From Sphingobacteriales bacterium 16-39-50 (GTDB lineage Bacteria > Bacteroidota > Bacteroidia > Sphingobacteriales > Sphingobacteriaceae): DNA of 64,000 nucleotides. Below the pieces are notes generated by a model, which was not told where the DNA came from, made no database searches, and was given only the letters and a program-made list of their open reading frames with translations. The stretch spans positions 186,001-250,000 of the forward strand of contig NCHA01000002.1 in the NCBI GenBank assembly GCA_002257025.1, read 5' to 3'. The translations under genes were made by a program, and so were the position numbers. This document shows, piece after piece, positions 1-9,272 of the stretch. How positions within the stretch are numbered: position 1 is the first letter of the stretch; every line of letters begins with the position of its first letter.

Positions 1-527
1 TATTGGCGTACTTCGGGCAATCCGGGATTAAAAAGCTTCTTTCCACCATAAGTAAAGAACCATTCCGGTTTCTGCTTCGATATGTGGTTGGCAGCGGTAT
101 GTGCATCAATAAGATTATTTGTTGCGCGATATGGATTAAACCATGCATGAAGTTCCATACCCCGTTTATGAGCCTCTTCAATTGCAAAATCAAGGGGATC
201 ATAATTTGGAACCGGGGCCCTTCCCTGAGTTCCGGTCAAAAAACGGCTCCACAATTCACGGCCTCTACCATAAAATGCATCAGTAGCGGGTCTGATTTGC
301 AACATTATCGCATTAATCCCACTTTTTTGATGATCATCGAAGATGCGGATTAGTTCAGCCTTCTGTATATCAGAACTTAATCCCGGCTTGGATGGCCAGT
401 CGATATTGGCAACTGTAGCTACCCAAACCCCTCTGAACTCTCGTTTGGGATTAGATTTAATTTGAGATCTTAAATAAACAGGAACAGCGACGAGGAATGC
501 GAGAAAGAAAATTACTTTTTTTACCAT
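1..527 (-). CDS. GHL10-family glycoside hydrolase (DUF187), N-terminal part
   Basis: The gene begins with an ATG at 525-527 and runs off the left edge, so only about 175 N-terminal residues are present. A hydrophobic signal segment (MVKKVIFFLAFLVAVPV) is followed by the motif EFRGVWVATVANIDWPS, which is the hallmark start of the GHL10/DUF187 TIM-barrel family. Further family-like stretches are GINAIMLQIRPATDAFY and RGMELHAWFNPYRA. Members are exported putative glycosidases, some linked to envelope polysaccharides; the substrate is unknown. The reading frame is open without interruption to base 1. Identification is by motif recognition only. Confidence 0.85.
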   Translation of the reverse strand, partial: MVKKVIFFLAFLVAVPVYLRSQIKSNPKREFRGVWVATVANIDWPSKPGLSSDIQKAELIRIFDDHQKSGINAIMLQIRPATDAFYGRGRELWSRFLTGTQGRAPVPNYDPLDFAIEEAHKRGMELHAWFNPYRATNNLIDAHTAANHISKQKPEWFFTYGGKKLFNPGLPEVRQ

Positions 528-785
528 GTAAAAGAGGAACGTTTAGCGGGTAAAGATAATTAATCTAATTAATTGCATTATTGTATTTTGGGCAACAATA
601 TGGATAAACAATACCAAAAAATGTGTAATTTCAGTCTTTAAGGTGCCTTAAAAGGCTGAAAATGGTATTTACAAAAGTCGAAAATTATTAAAACCCGATT
701 CTTAAACAATATATTTGTCCTGAATGAGGTTTTATCGAATTGATTTTAAATAGACATTTAATTTTCGTTAACCAGATAATTGAAC

Positions 786-1700
786 ATGGAAAACCCGGAA
801 CAGGAGCAGCCAATACGAAAGGACTCAAATAAGATTTATTTTTTGGTTGCTGTAATTCTTGCCTTACTTGGAACCAATACCTACTTATTTTTTAAGGACA
901 AAAAAGCTAATGACCGTATCATTACGGTAAGTGATGAAAAAACCAGAATGCAGACTGAAATTGATAAAATTGAAGCTGAGCTGGATAATGCAACAAGCAA
1001 TAATCTGAAGCTTTCAGAGGAAATGCTTAAAGAGCAGGAAATAGCAAGAGAAAAGATTGATGAGTTAAGAAATGCTCTCAAACAAGGTCAGCTCACACAA
1101 GGTCAACTTGCAAAAGCACAGGAAGAGATAAAACAACTCCGATATTTTGTCTCCAAATACTCAACAGAAATTGATGAACTGAAAAAACAAAATCAGGACC
1201 TGACCAGTGAACGAAATGAGCTCTTGTCGGCAGTCGACTCAGTAAGCACCAAAGCCAATGAACTTGAAAAACAGAATGAAGAGCTAAACACAAAAGTTCA
1301 GGCTGCGGCTGCAATTAAATCAGGAAATATTTCAATATCAGCATTTAACATTCGAAATAATGGCAAAGAGAGTATAGTTACCCGTGCCAGTACAACCGAT
1401 AAGCTTAGGGTAAACTTTTCACTTGTAAATAATCCATTAGCTGAAAAAGGTATTCATACTCTTTTTCTGAGAGTAATCGACCCAAGCGGCAATCTGGTGA
1501 TCAGCAATAACGGAGGAATGTTTATTTCTGATGATGAAGAATTACAATATTCTTATAAAACTGCTGTCGAATTTGCAAATGATGGCAGGAGCTATACCAT
1601 AGATTGGTCGGATAGCAGAACATACCAGAAAGGGGTCTACACAATAATCCTCTATGCTGATGGATATACTATGGGAAAAGGATCAGTAAGTCTCAGGTAA
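786..1700 (+). CDS. Membrane-anchored coiled-coil protein of unknown function
   Basis: The protein has 304 residues. A charged N-terminus (about 18 residues) precedes one transmembrane helix (about 20-37, IYFLVAVILALLGTNTYLFF). Residues about 45-175 are rich in E, K, Q and L with heptad spacing typical of a long coiled coil. The last 120 residues look like a compact beta-domain. The topology suggests an inner-membrane protein whose coiled coil and C-terminal domain share one side of the membrane. I chose the ATG at 786 over an in-frame TTG two codons upstream. Similar Bacteroidota proteins are sometimes labelled chromosome-partitioning-like because of the coiled coil alone; I see no ATPase motif. 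It converges with the kinase at 1726-5472, with only 25 bases between them. Confidence 0.8.
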   Translation: MENPEQEQPIRKDSNKIYFLVAVILALLGTNTYLFFKDKKANDRIITVSDEKTRMQTEIDKIEAELDNATSNNLKLSEEMLKEQEIAREKIDELRNALKQGQLTQGQLAKAQEEIKQLRYFVSKYSTEIDELKKQNQDLTSERNELLSAVDSVSTKANELEKQNEELNTKVQAAAAIKSGNISISAFNIRNNGKESIVTRASTTDKLRVNFSLVNNPLAEKGIHTLFLRVIDPSGNLVISNNGGMFISDDEELQYSYKTAVEFANDGRSYTIDWSDSRTYQKGVYTIILYADGYTMGKGSVSLR

Positions 1701-1725
1701 ATAGGCCATCCATTAATTTTTGCTT

Positions 1726-4700
1726 TCACACGATAACATTCTCATTCTGGGTTTCAAGCAGTGGTATTACTATATAAAATGTGGTACCAATATCCAATGC
1801 TGTTTCAAATGTGATTTTCCCGCCAATATTTTCTATAGCCTGCTTCACAAATGCAAGTCCAAGTCCGGTACCCGAGCTTTTTGTGGTAAAATTTGGAGTA
1901 AAAATCTTTCTTTTAAGTTCTTCAGACATACCTGTTCCATTATCTCTTATTTCAACACATACAGATTCTGGCTTGCAGTATAACAGAATGTCAATAATAC
2001 AATGCCTTTCACCAGACCTTGCCTCGATTGCATTCTTAATTAAATTATTAAAACATCTTAAAATCTGATCCCGGTCTCCATTGATAATAATATCATTCTC
2101 AGAGTCGCTTTTAAAATTAATGGTTGTTTGCTCAGACTGCCTGTAAAGCGTAATGGATTGCCTTATTTTCTCATTAAGATTTATCTGTTCTAATCTGGTT
2201 TCAGGCATTTTAGCGAAATTGGAAAACTCGGAGGCTATATGTGAGAGACTTTCTATCTGCTCAATAAATGATTTGGTGAAGCGTTCAAATTTAACCTCAA
2301 ATTTTGGATCCTTTTCTTTCCAGGACTTCTCAAGTAGCTGAACTCCAAGTTTTAGAGGAGTTAGTGGATTCTTAATCTCATGTGCTACCTGCTGAGCCAT
2401 TTCACGCCAGGCCGACTCACGCTCTGAACGGGCAAGCTTTTTTGCACTTTCTTCAAGTGCAGATATCATCGTATTATATTCACTGATCAGATTTCCTATC
2501 TCATCATTCCGTTTCCAACTGATATGCTCATTTTTGGCTCCAATTTTAGTATCACGAAGAAGTTTTTGGATTAATGTAAGAGGACTAGTAATACGACTTG
2601 CAACAAAAACAGCAAAAAAACCAATGGCCACAAATACCAGGGCATACACATTGATCAGTGCATTAAGAAAAATGCCTATCCTGTCCTGATAATCCTTTTC
2701 ATTCGAAAAGTATGGAAGACCCAAATATGCAATTACTTCACTTTTGCTGTTCCTCAGAGGTACATAAGCAGAAATAAATGACAGATTTCCAATCCGTTCT
2801 CTGTTTATAAATTCAGATTTCTGTAATCTGTTTAGATATAAATAAGCCAATGCATTCATCTGAGGTGCAATTAAGCCATTCTCATAAATCTTAGGTTGAG
2901 TAGAATGCAAGAGTCTGCCATTAATATCAAACAAATTCAGATCCACACCATTAAGATCAGCTAAGCTATTGAATGCAACTTCTGCCTGCTCGTCAGGAGT
3001 TGGCATTCCCATATCCACAATTTGCTTATTGATACCGGATGAGATCTTGGAAATTTTATCTAGAACCATGTATTCCTGCTGATCTCTGTATTGCTGACTA
3101 ATATTAAAAAAGGTGATTATACCGGTTATCAAAAGTGTTATCACGACTGCAGCAACCATAGATAATTGTATCCTTGTTTTATAAAGCATTCTGTTCGATG
3201 AGATCAGTAGCCTCCACCTGAAATTTCGGAAGCTGACATTATAGTTTTGTAAACTGTTCCAGGTCAATTGAAGAACATATATTAAACCTGTAAATAATAA
3301 TAAGATTAAAAATATGAACGAAACCGAAGCTAGTTGGGTAAAGAGAGTGTTTATTTCACGACTGACAATTACAAGCTTCCTGGGATTTGGCTGAAAGATC
3401 AGGTGATTATATTGCCGGCCATTCTCGGAATTATTGAGATAAACGAATTCCCTGTTTTTTCCTCTGAATTCATTATTTACCAGATTATAAACATAATTCC
3501 CATGCTGGTTTAGTAAGCGGCCTTCACTATAATAAGCGAAGGAATAATCTTTGAGCTGAAGATCTTCCTTTATTTTTCCATCAATGAGAAGTTCAGGAAA
3601 GACACCAACTTCATTCAGGCGTTTAGAATTGAGTTGTAAAACAAGAGTTCCGATCTTATTATTGTCCTCAATTATTGGCAATATTGCAAAGTATTGTTTA
3701 AAGCCAAACGTATTGTTTCTTTGGTAAAAATATTCTGTGACTTTGACAGAGCCCTTTAGGACCAGGTTTTTGAAATTAGACAGTGGGATACCCCGATCGC
3801 CCCGAAAAAATTCATCCTTTTCATTATACTCAAAACTCTCAAAATCATATCTGGATAAATAACCGGCCATATACAATTTCACAAGCCTGTTATTCAATGC
3901 ACTGTGACTTGACAAGGGGTCATTAAAATAATCGACAATAAATTTATCGCGGATGATTTCGCCTTCCAGCTTATAAAACAAAAGAATTGCATTGGGATCT
4001 ACTGATGACTCCAGTTTACCCGCCAGAATCTTCCGGCTTTCCTGTTCTTTAATAAATTGATATTTTGACAATTTCAATGAACCAATGAGGGCACAGATCA
4101 ATATACAAACAACCAAAGTTCCGGCTTTCACTTTCCCTTCTGATTTAAAATAGGCCCTGCCAGCCAGAAAGAGTATCAAAGCGAATAACAAAAAGTATAC
4201 TGTAAACTCAGCCAGAACTATATGATATAAAATAGCCAAAAACAAGGCCCCTGCAAAAATGAAGAAGCGCTCCATGTTATTGATTCTTAATCTGGATATT
4301 AAGGCAAGAGAAAATGATATGATCAGATATAGATTCAGAATTGCAAAACAGAAGATCAGAAATCCAAACCAGCTCAACCAGGTAGAGTTCAGAACATTGC
4401 TTACATCAAAGTTGATATTCGAATTAGTTACCAGTCCGTAAAAAAGATCATCAATAATATATGCACTACTGCAAACAATAGAACCAGTTGCAAACAGCAA
4501 TATATAGCTAATGGGCTTGCTGAGAACGGAAACCGACGCTATGATTTTGTCCCTGTAAGAGTAAATAAATACTAATACCCATGTAAAAGAAAGAATATTC
4601 AGAAAAAATTCTCCAATAGATGGAAAGAAATAACTGGAGGCGTAATGCTTAGGGTCGAAAAGTTCAATATCAAAATACCTGCTTAACCACCTGTTTTGAA

Positions 4701-5472
4701 GGTCAATGAGTCTGAAAGTGAGAACTGAGCTGAACAATAAAAGAACTGCAAAGCCTACATTTCCTCTATTTGCTATAGAAATACAAAGGTGGGTCAAAAA
4801 TATCAGAGCAAAAGTAATGGCCATGATCCACATCAATAACTCAAGATAGTTGTAAAACGAATTGGAAGCCGGTACTTTGAGTTTTACAGAAAACAAATAT
4901 TTACCGCCCAGATTGCGTATATTAAATACCTCTTTATCATTCAAACTGGCTATATCCAATGTGTTTGACGATAAAAGGTCTTGTGAAAAGTTATTCCTCA
5001 GGTATTCATTCTGATAGGGATATTCAGACATTACAGGAATATAACATATTACAGAAAAATCTCCCCAGGATCTTTTGACCGCTTCATAATATCCATTCTT
5101 CCAATGAATAAATGTGTTGCCTTCACGAAGCAGGCTATCTGTTTCTAATACGATCCGGGTTCCGCTCCAAAAACTTAGTTTTCCTTTTTCAAAGGTCTGG
5201 ATAAAGATATCTTCCTTTTCACTGAACTCAGAAATGATAAATTGAGCCCATTCTCCATTAGACTGGATGTTTTTTAATGAATCGCGGACAGCAACATTAT
5301 TTAATAACTGATCAACTAATTTCTCTTTTCGGTGAAGACGTCGTTCGACTTTCCGGGCTTCAAGGCTAAGTACCTCTTCGTCCTGAATAGTATAATTTAT
5401 AGTTAAAGCAGTACATGCAAAGCCAATGGCCAGCAAAAGAAGAAGAAGCCGAATTTTTAAATTCCCGGACAA
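1726..5472 (-). CDS. Very large NtrY-like sensor histidine kinase (1248 aa)
   Basis: This is a multi-pass membrane sensor kinase. A first transmembrane segment lies at about residues 7-25, then a long extracytoplasmic region, a group of about six to eight helices (about 210-460), a second extracytoplasmic region, further helices near 710-790 and 955-980, a HAMP-like linker, and the phosphoacceptor domain with MAQQVAHEIKNPLTPL (His about 1031). The ATPase domain shows N, DNGTGM and GTGLGLAFVKQ boxes. The H-box with NPLTPL is of the NtrY/AtoS type, so the usual partner is an NtrC-like sigma-54 regulator; none is encoded in this window. The start codon appears to be TTG at 5470-5472: no in-frame ATG occurs between the upstream stop and this position. 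Confidence 0.88.
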   Translation of the reverse strand: MSGNLKIRLLLLLLAIGFACTALTINYTIQDEEVLSLEARKVERRLHRKEKLVDQLLNNVAVRDSLKNIQSNGEWAQFIISEFSEKEDIFIQTFEKGKLSFWSGTRIVLETDSLLREGNTFIHWKNGYYEAVKRSWGDFSVICYIPVMSEYPYQNEYLRNNFSQDLLSSNTLDIASLNDKEVFNIRNLGGKYLFSVKLKVPASNSFYNYLELLMWIMAITFALIFLTHLCISIANRGNVGFAVLLLFSSVLTFRLIDLQNRWLSRYFDIELFDPKHYASSYFFPSIGEFFLNILSFTWVLVFIYSYRDKIIASVSVLSKPISYILLFATGSIVCSSAYIIDDLFYGLVTNSNINFDVSNVLNSTWLSWFGFLIFCFAILNLYLIISFSLALISRLRINNMERFFIFAGALFLAILYHIVLAEFTVYFLLFALILFLAGRAYFKSEGKVKAGTLVVCILICALIGSLKLSKYQFIKEQESRKILAGKLESSVDPNAILLFYKLEGEIIRDKFIVDYFNDPLSSHSALNNRLVKLYMAGYLSRYDFESFEYNEKDEFFRGDRGIPLSNFKNLVLKGSVKVTEYFYQRNNTFGFKQYFAILPIIEDNNKIGTLVLQLNSKRLNEVGVFPELLIDGKIKEDLQLKDYSFAYYSEGRLLNQHGNYVYNLVNNEFRGKNREFVYLNNSENGRQYNHLIFQPNPRKLVIVSREINTLFTQLASVSFIFLILLLFTGLIYVLQLTWNSLQNYNVSFRNFRWRLLISSNRMLYKTRIQLSMVAAVVITLLITGIITFFNISQQYRDQQEYMVLDKISKISSGINKQIVDMGMPTPDEQAEVAFNSLADLNGVDLNLFDINGRLLHSTQPKIYENGLIAPQMNALAYLYLNRLQKSEFINRERIGNLSFISAYVPLRNSKSEVIAYLGLPYFSNEKDYQDRIGIFLNALINVYALVFVAIGFFAVFVASRITSPLTLIQKLLRDTKIGAKNEHISWKRNDEIGNLISEYNTMISALEESAKKLARSERESAWREMAQQVAHEIKNPLTPLKLGVQLLEKSWKEKDPKFEVKFERFTKSFIEQIESLSHIASEFSNFAKMPETRLEQINLNEKIRQSITLYRQSEQTTINFKSDSENDIIINGDRDQILRCFNNLIKNAIEARSGERHCIIDILLYCKPESVCVEIRDNGTGMSEELKRKIFTPNFTTKSSGTGLGLAFVKQAIENIGGKITFETALDIGTTFYIVIPLLETQNENVIV

Positions 5473-5551
5473 AGGTGATGAATTAGGTAAAAGTTTAAAA
5501 ACTTAAGTCAACAAAAATCAGTCCCTTTCAGGAGAATTTAAATGAATATTT

Positions 5552-6433
5552 TTAAAAATCAGCGCTGAAAGTCGGTATACTGCGATCAACTTTCTTTACA
5601 AGGCCCTGCAATACACTACCAGGGCCAACTTCAGTAAATGAAGTTGCTCCATCCTGGAGCATTTTTTCAATTGTTTGTGTCCAGCGTACAGCCCCGGTTA
5701 ATTGTGAAATCAGATTATGTTTAATATTGGATACATCAGTGTATGGTTTTGCGTCAATGTTCTGATAAATCGGGCAAATAGGTTCATTAATTTCAGTATT
5801 CTCAATCGCCGATTGAAGTTCAACACGTGCCAGCTCCATTAAAGGGGAATGAAACGCTCCCCCAACATTGAGTTTTAATGCTCTCTTTGCTCCTGCCTGT
5901 ATTAATAACTCACAAGCCCTGTCAATCCCCTCAATTGTTCCGGAAATGACCAATTGGCCGGGGCAATTATAATTAGCAGGTACAACCACATCGCTTACCC
6001 GTGAACAAATATCTTCAACAGTAAAATCATCCAGCCCCAGGATAGCTGCCATAGTTGAGGGTCTGATTTCACATGCCTTTTGCATCGCATTGGCACGGGC
6101 ACTGACCAATCGTAAGCCATCTTCAAATGACAGAGCCTTTGCAGAAACCAGGGCTGAAAATTCTCCTAAAGAATGACCTGCAACCATGTCGGGCTGGAAT
6201 TCACTTTTAAGTTCTTTAGCAAGAATCACAGAATGAAGAAATATGGCTGGCTGGGTTACATTAGTTTGCTTCAAATCTTCATCAGTACCCTCAAACATAA
6301 TATCTGTAATCCTGAATCCAAGGATTTCATTTGCACTTTCGAATAAATTTCTGGCTGCTTCAGAATGATTGTAAAGATCCTTACCCATCCCTGAAAACTG
6401 GGCACCCTGTCCCGGAAAAATATATGATTTCAT
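5552..6433 (-). CDS. fabD: Malonyl-CoA:ACP transacylase
   Basis: FabD loads malonyl groups from CoA onto acyl carrier protein for fatty-acid elongation in the cytoplasm. The 293-residue length is normal. The N-terminal FPGQGAQF motif and the nucleophile elbow GHSLGE (Ser88) are present, as are the catalytic His in GGAFHSPLM and the Gln in GQLVISG. Malonyl-ACP from this enzyme feeds fatty-acid synthesis, while the type III PKS at 32 kb would use malonyl-CoA directly. It lies upstream of the kinase on the same strand with about 80 bases between, and is probably transcribed separately from folE, which is 61 bases upstream. Confidence 0.96.
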   Translation of the reverse strand: MKSYIFPGQGAQFSGMGKDLYNHSEAARNLFESANEILGFRITDIMFEGTDEDLKQTNVTQPAIFLHSVILAKELKSEFQPDMVAGHSLGEFSALVSAKALSFEDGLRLVSARANAMQKACEIRPSTMAAILGLDDFTVEDICSRVSDVVVPANYNCPGQLVISGTIEGIDRACELLIQAGAKRALKLNVGGAFHSPLMELARVELQSAIENTEINEPICPIYQNIDAKPYTDVSNIKHNLISQLTGAVRWTQTIEKMLQDGATSFTEVGPGSVLQGLVKKVDRSIPTFSADF

Positions 6434-6494
6434 ATTCTGTAAAAGCCCTTAGAGGCGATAAAATGTTAAAAATATTTCTTTCTAATAAATTTAT

Positions 6495-7130
6495 TTAACT
6501 CAAACTAGCGGTAATAAGTCTTAAGAATTCCGAGCGAGTAGTTTCATTCACAAACTCACCTGTAAATGCAGAGGTAGTGGTAACCGAGTTCTGCTTTTGA
6601 ATACCCCTCATGGACATGCAAAGATGCTTACATTCTATTACAACTGCTACACCCACAGGATTCAGAGTTTCCTGAATACAATCACGAATTTCATTTGTTA
6701 GTCGTTCCTGAACCTGTAAACGACGTGCAAATGCATCTACAACCCTCGGGATTTTACTAAGGCCCACAATATGACCATTGGGAATATAGGCAATATGCGC
6801 CTTCCCAAAGAAGGGTAGCATATGGTGTTCGCACATTGAAAATACTTCAATATCCTTAACCACCACCATTTGACTATAGTCTTCCTTAAACATTGCACCG
6901 CGCAGAATTTCTTCGGGCTTTGCATCGTAGCCATGAGTTAAAAACTGAAGAGCCTTTGCTACCCGAACAGGAGTCTGCAGCAATCCTTCACGGGATGGAT
7001 CTTCACCCAGATCTGCTAATATTGCCTTATAATGGGATGCGATTCGCTCGATCTTTTCCTGATCGTAACTGTCAATCTTGACATAGCCATCAATCTTATC
7101 AATTTCTGAATTATTGTTCTTTAATCCCAT
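6495..7130 (-). CDS. folE: GTP cyclohydrolase I
   Basis: FolE converts GTP to 7,8-dihydroneopterin triphosphate, the first step to folates and other pterins. The 211-residue protein has the zinc-binding [18 protein letters not shown] motif, the [15 protein letters not shown] segment, and the second zinc cysteine in the stretch KHLCMSMRG. The C-terminal [12 protein letters not shown] stretch is also typical of the family. The next gene upstream on the same strand, 24 bases away, is a 6-pyruvoyltetrahydropterin-synthase family member that would use the FolE product, so the two form a short pterin operon. Confidence 0.97.
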   Translation of the reverse strand: MGLKNNNSEIDKIDGYVKIDSYDQEKIERIASHYKAILADLGEDPSREGLLQTPVRVAKALQFLTHGYDAKPEEILRGAMFKEDYSQMVVVKDIEVFSMCEHHMLPFFGKAHIAYIPNGHIVGLSKIPRVVDAFARRLQVQERLTNEIRDCIQETLNPVGVAVVIECKHLCMSMRGIQKQNSVTTTSAFTGEFVNETTRSEFLRLITASLS

Positions 7131-7154
7131 TTTTAATTCTCATTACATGCAATG

Positions 7155-7565
7155 TTAACCGAAATACTCAACAAAATTATTTTCTGTTTCATATAATTTT
7201 ATTGAATGAAGTATAGCTCCCTCTTTTTGAACATGTGGTTCAAGAACATCAAAAATGGCTACAGCAAGAACTTCAGTAGAAGCCATTTTACCTTTCATAA
7301 AATTAACATCAAGATTGATGTTCTTATGATCCAGTACATCAGTAACATAAACCGTGATTATCCTTTTCAATTCTTTCAGATCAATTACAAATCCTGTCTC
7401 AGGGTTAATCTCTCCCTTTACAGTTACATACAATTCGTAATTATGCCCATGCCAGTTAGGGTTAGAACATTTTCCGAATATTTCAAGATTTTGCTCATCG
7501 CTCCATTCTTGCCTGTATAACTTATGTGCTGCATTAAACCGCTCTCTGCGAGTAATATATATCAT
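7155..7565 (-). CDS. 6-pyruvoyl/6-carboxytetrahydropterin synthase family protein
   Basis: The protein has 136 residues when started at the ATG at 7563-7565; seven extra codons upstream carry no family signal. The metal-binding motif reads CSNPNWHGHNY, with five residues between Cys and the first His. This matches the PTPS-II spacing of biopterin-making enzymes rather than the CxxxHGH spacing of E. coli-type QueD. Later motifs are GFVIDLKELK and LDHKNINLD. It sits just upstream of folE and would act on dihydroneopterin triphosphate. It may act in queuosine precursor synthesis (as QueD) or make a biopterin-like cofactor; the sequence motif favours PTPS activity but does not prove it. Confidence 0.9.
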   Translation of the reverse strand: MIYITRRERFNAAHKLYRQEWSDEQNLEIFGKCSNPNWHGHNYELYVTVKGEINPETGFVIDLKELKRIITVYVTDVLDHKNINLDVNFMKGKMASTEVLAVAIFDVLEPHVQKEGAILHSIKLYETENNFVEYFG

Positions 7566-7645
7566 TTTCAATAAATTAAAATGCAAATATAATCAAACTA
7601 AAAATGCCTCGGGGACAAATAAAGCTAATTGCGTAACTTCGCTTA

Positions 7646-8290
7646 ATGAATATACTTCTTGTAGCCGCCACTCAGGCCGAGATTAATCCATTTCTGATTC
7701 ATCATGGATTCCATAATCTTCCTGTCCTGGAAAAGAGAATCGGAGCACATCAGGTGAGCGTTCTGATCAGTGGTGTTGGAATGGTCGCTACAGCCTTTGC
7801 TATGGGAAGATATTGTACTGAGAAAATATTCGATCTGGCTATTAATGCAGGTATTGCAGGTAGTTTTGATACAGCAATTCAGCCGGGTGATCTGTGTAGA
7901 GTGTCAGAAGACATTCTTGCAGAATTCGGAGCAGAAGATGGTAATGATTTTCTGAATGCCGATACTATTGGCTTGGGTAAGAGCCAGTTTTCTGCTGGTT
8001 CTGTATCCGGATTTCCGGGCTATGATCATCTCAAAAAAGTCAAAGCAGTAACCGTAAATAAGGTTCATGGCAATGAAAAGTCAATAGCTGAATTTGTCAA
8101 GAGGTTTCACCCGCAGATCGAAACAATGGAAGGCGCTGCATTTTTCTATGCCTGTGAACAAGCCGGAAAACCGGGTATACAGATCCGGGCGATTTCAAAT
8201 GTTGTTGAACGACGTAACAGGGAGAACTGGCAAATCGAACTCGCAATAAAAAACCTTAACGATACCCTTATTCAACTTTTCAACGCATGA
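7646..8290 (+). CDS. mqnB: Futalosine hydrolase
   Basis: MqnB removes the base from futalosine to give dehypoxanthine futalosine in the futalosine route to menaquinone. The 214-residue protein belongs to the nucleoside phosphorylase/MTA-SAH nucleosidase fold: it shows the glycine-rich SGVGMVATAFAMG segment, NAGIAGSF, and the ETMEGAAFFYAC motif containing the ribose-binding Met-Glu. The stop codon overlaps the mqnD start in an ATGA arrangement, so the two genes are translationally coupled and act in the same pathway. A TAACTTCG box lies immediately before the ATG and could be a -7 element of a very short leader, but no convincing -33 element was found. Confidence 0.93.
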   Translation: MNILLVAATQAEINPFLIHHGFHNLPVLEKRIGAHQVSVLISGVGMVATAFAMGRYCTEKIFDLAINAGIAGSFDTAIQPGDLCRVSEDILAEFGAEDGNDFLNADTIGLGKSQFSAGSVSGFPGYDHLKKVKAVTVNKVHGNEKSIAEFVKRFHPQIETMEGAAFFYACEQAGKPGIQIRAISNVVERRNRENWQIELAIKNLNDTLIQLFNA

Positions 8291-9246
8291 AACTGAGCCT
8301 AGGATTTTCACCCTGTCCCAACGATACCTTCATTTTTGATGCGATGATCCATCAGAAGATCGATACCGAAGGACTTAGCTTTGATGTGGTATATGATGAT
8401 GTTGAAACTCTCAATCAAAAGGCTTTCAGGACAGACCTCGATATTACCAAATTGAGCTATCATGCTTATGCTTACCTGACTGAAAATTATGTGTTACTCC
8501 ACGCAGGAAGCGCACTTGGTTTCGGGGTTGGCCCACTACTCATTTGCAATAATGAAGACTTTATTTCTGCTGATAGTTTGGCAGGTCTCAAATCTCAGAC
8601 CTCCGACCTCAAACTTCAGTCCTCAGACTTCAGACCTCAGACCTCAGACTTCAGACCTCAGACCTCAGACTTCAGACCTCAGACTTCAGACTTCAGACCT
8701 CAGATTTCAGACCTCAGCATTGGTATACCCGGAAAGTACACCACCGCCAATTTCCTTCTGAGTCTTGCCTTTCCGGAGGCAAAAAACAAGATTGAAATGA
8801 AATTTTCTGAAATTGAATCCGCCTTATTGAACCATCAGATCGATCTGGGTGTAATCATCCATGAAAATCGTTTCACTTATCAGGAGAAAGGTCTGAAAAA
8901 GATCATCGATCTGGGTGAGTTTTGGGAGGATCTGACCCAGGGTCCTATTCCATTAGGTGGTATTATGATCAAAAGGGATCTTCCGGAAGAAATAAAACAA
9001 AAAGTGAATCGTATCATTCGTAGAAGTGTAGAGTATGCATTTGATCATCCCGAATCCGGAATGGATTTTATCTGCTCACTTTCACAGGAAATGAGTACAG
9101 AGGTCATTAAAAAACACATTGATTTATACGTCAACAAATTTTCCATTGATCTGGGTGAAAAAGGAAGAAAAGCCGTTAAAACGTTCTTTGAGGAGGCACA
9201 TAAAGTCGGTATCATCCCGGAAACGAAACAAAACTTATTCTTATAA
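8287..9246 (+). CDS. mqnD: 1,4-dihydroxy-6-naphthoate synthase with a repeat-derived insert
   Basis: MqnD converts cyclic dehypoxanthine futalosine to 1,4-dihydroxy-6-naphthoate. The N-terminus LSLGFSPCPNDTFIFDAM is diagnostic, with the later segments SYHAYAYL, GPLLI and IPGKYTTANFLL. At 319 residues it is roughly 40 longer than usual. The excess is explained by residues about 101-142, a low-complexity run of TSDFRPQ heptapeptides encoded by a heptanucleotide tandem repeat (8587-8712) that interrupts the family sequence between GPLLICNNEDF and SIGIPGKYTTANF. Because the insert is in frame and both flanks keep family motifs, the protein is probably still made. It overlaps mqnB by four bases. 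Confidence 0.93.
   Translation: MKLSLGFSPCPNDTFIFDAMIHQKIDTEGLSFDVVYDDVETLNQKAFRTDLDITKLSYHAYAYLTENYVLLHAGSALGFGVGPLLICNNEDFISADSLAGLKSQTSDLKLQSSDFRPQTSDFRPQTSDFRPQTSDFRPQISDLSIGIPGKYTTANFLLSLAFPEAKNKIEMKFSEIESALLNHQIDLGVIIHENRFTYQEKGLKKIIDLGEFWEDLTQGPIPLGGIMIKRDLPEEIKQKVNRIIRRSVEYAFDHPESGMDFICSLSQEMSTEVIKKHIDLYVNKFSIDLGEKGRKAVKTFFEEAHKVGIIPETKQNLFL
8587..8712 (+). repeat. Heptanucleotide tandem repeat inside mqnD (18 units)
   Basis: Eighteen consecutive 7-bp units of consensus YTCAGAC run from 8587 to 8712, most of them exactly CTCAGAC or TTCAGAC, with diverged units at the left edge. Eighteen units make 126 bp, exactly 42 codons, so the gene stays in frame. Three units encode one TSD(F/L)RPQ heptapeptide. 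Since 7 leaves remainder 1 on division by 3, all three forward frames read nearly the same heptapeptide, and a second frame is indeed open through the array. A gain or loss of units other than by threes would shift mqnD out of frame. Confidence 0.95.
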
Positions 9247-9272
9247 TTGTACAAAAGAAACAATCATTTAGC

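Noticed and set aside
3..353. 116-codon + strand frame at the left edge
   Set aside because: It is antisense to the GHL10 glycosidase, whose minus-strand frame has a signal peptide and diagnostic motifs.
8587..8712. Possible CRISPR array
   Set aside because: The units are 7 bp with no spacers, and lie in a coding frame with conserved flanks. CRISPR repeats are longer and separated by unique spacers.
8489..8761. A second open frame (+) through the mqnD heptamer array, 90 codons
   Set aside because: It exists because a 7-bp repeat lacks stops in every frame. It has no start signal of its own and overlaps mqnD completely, with no family resemblance apart from the repeat peptide.
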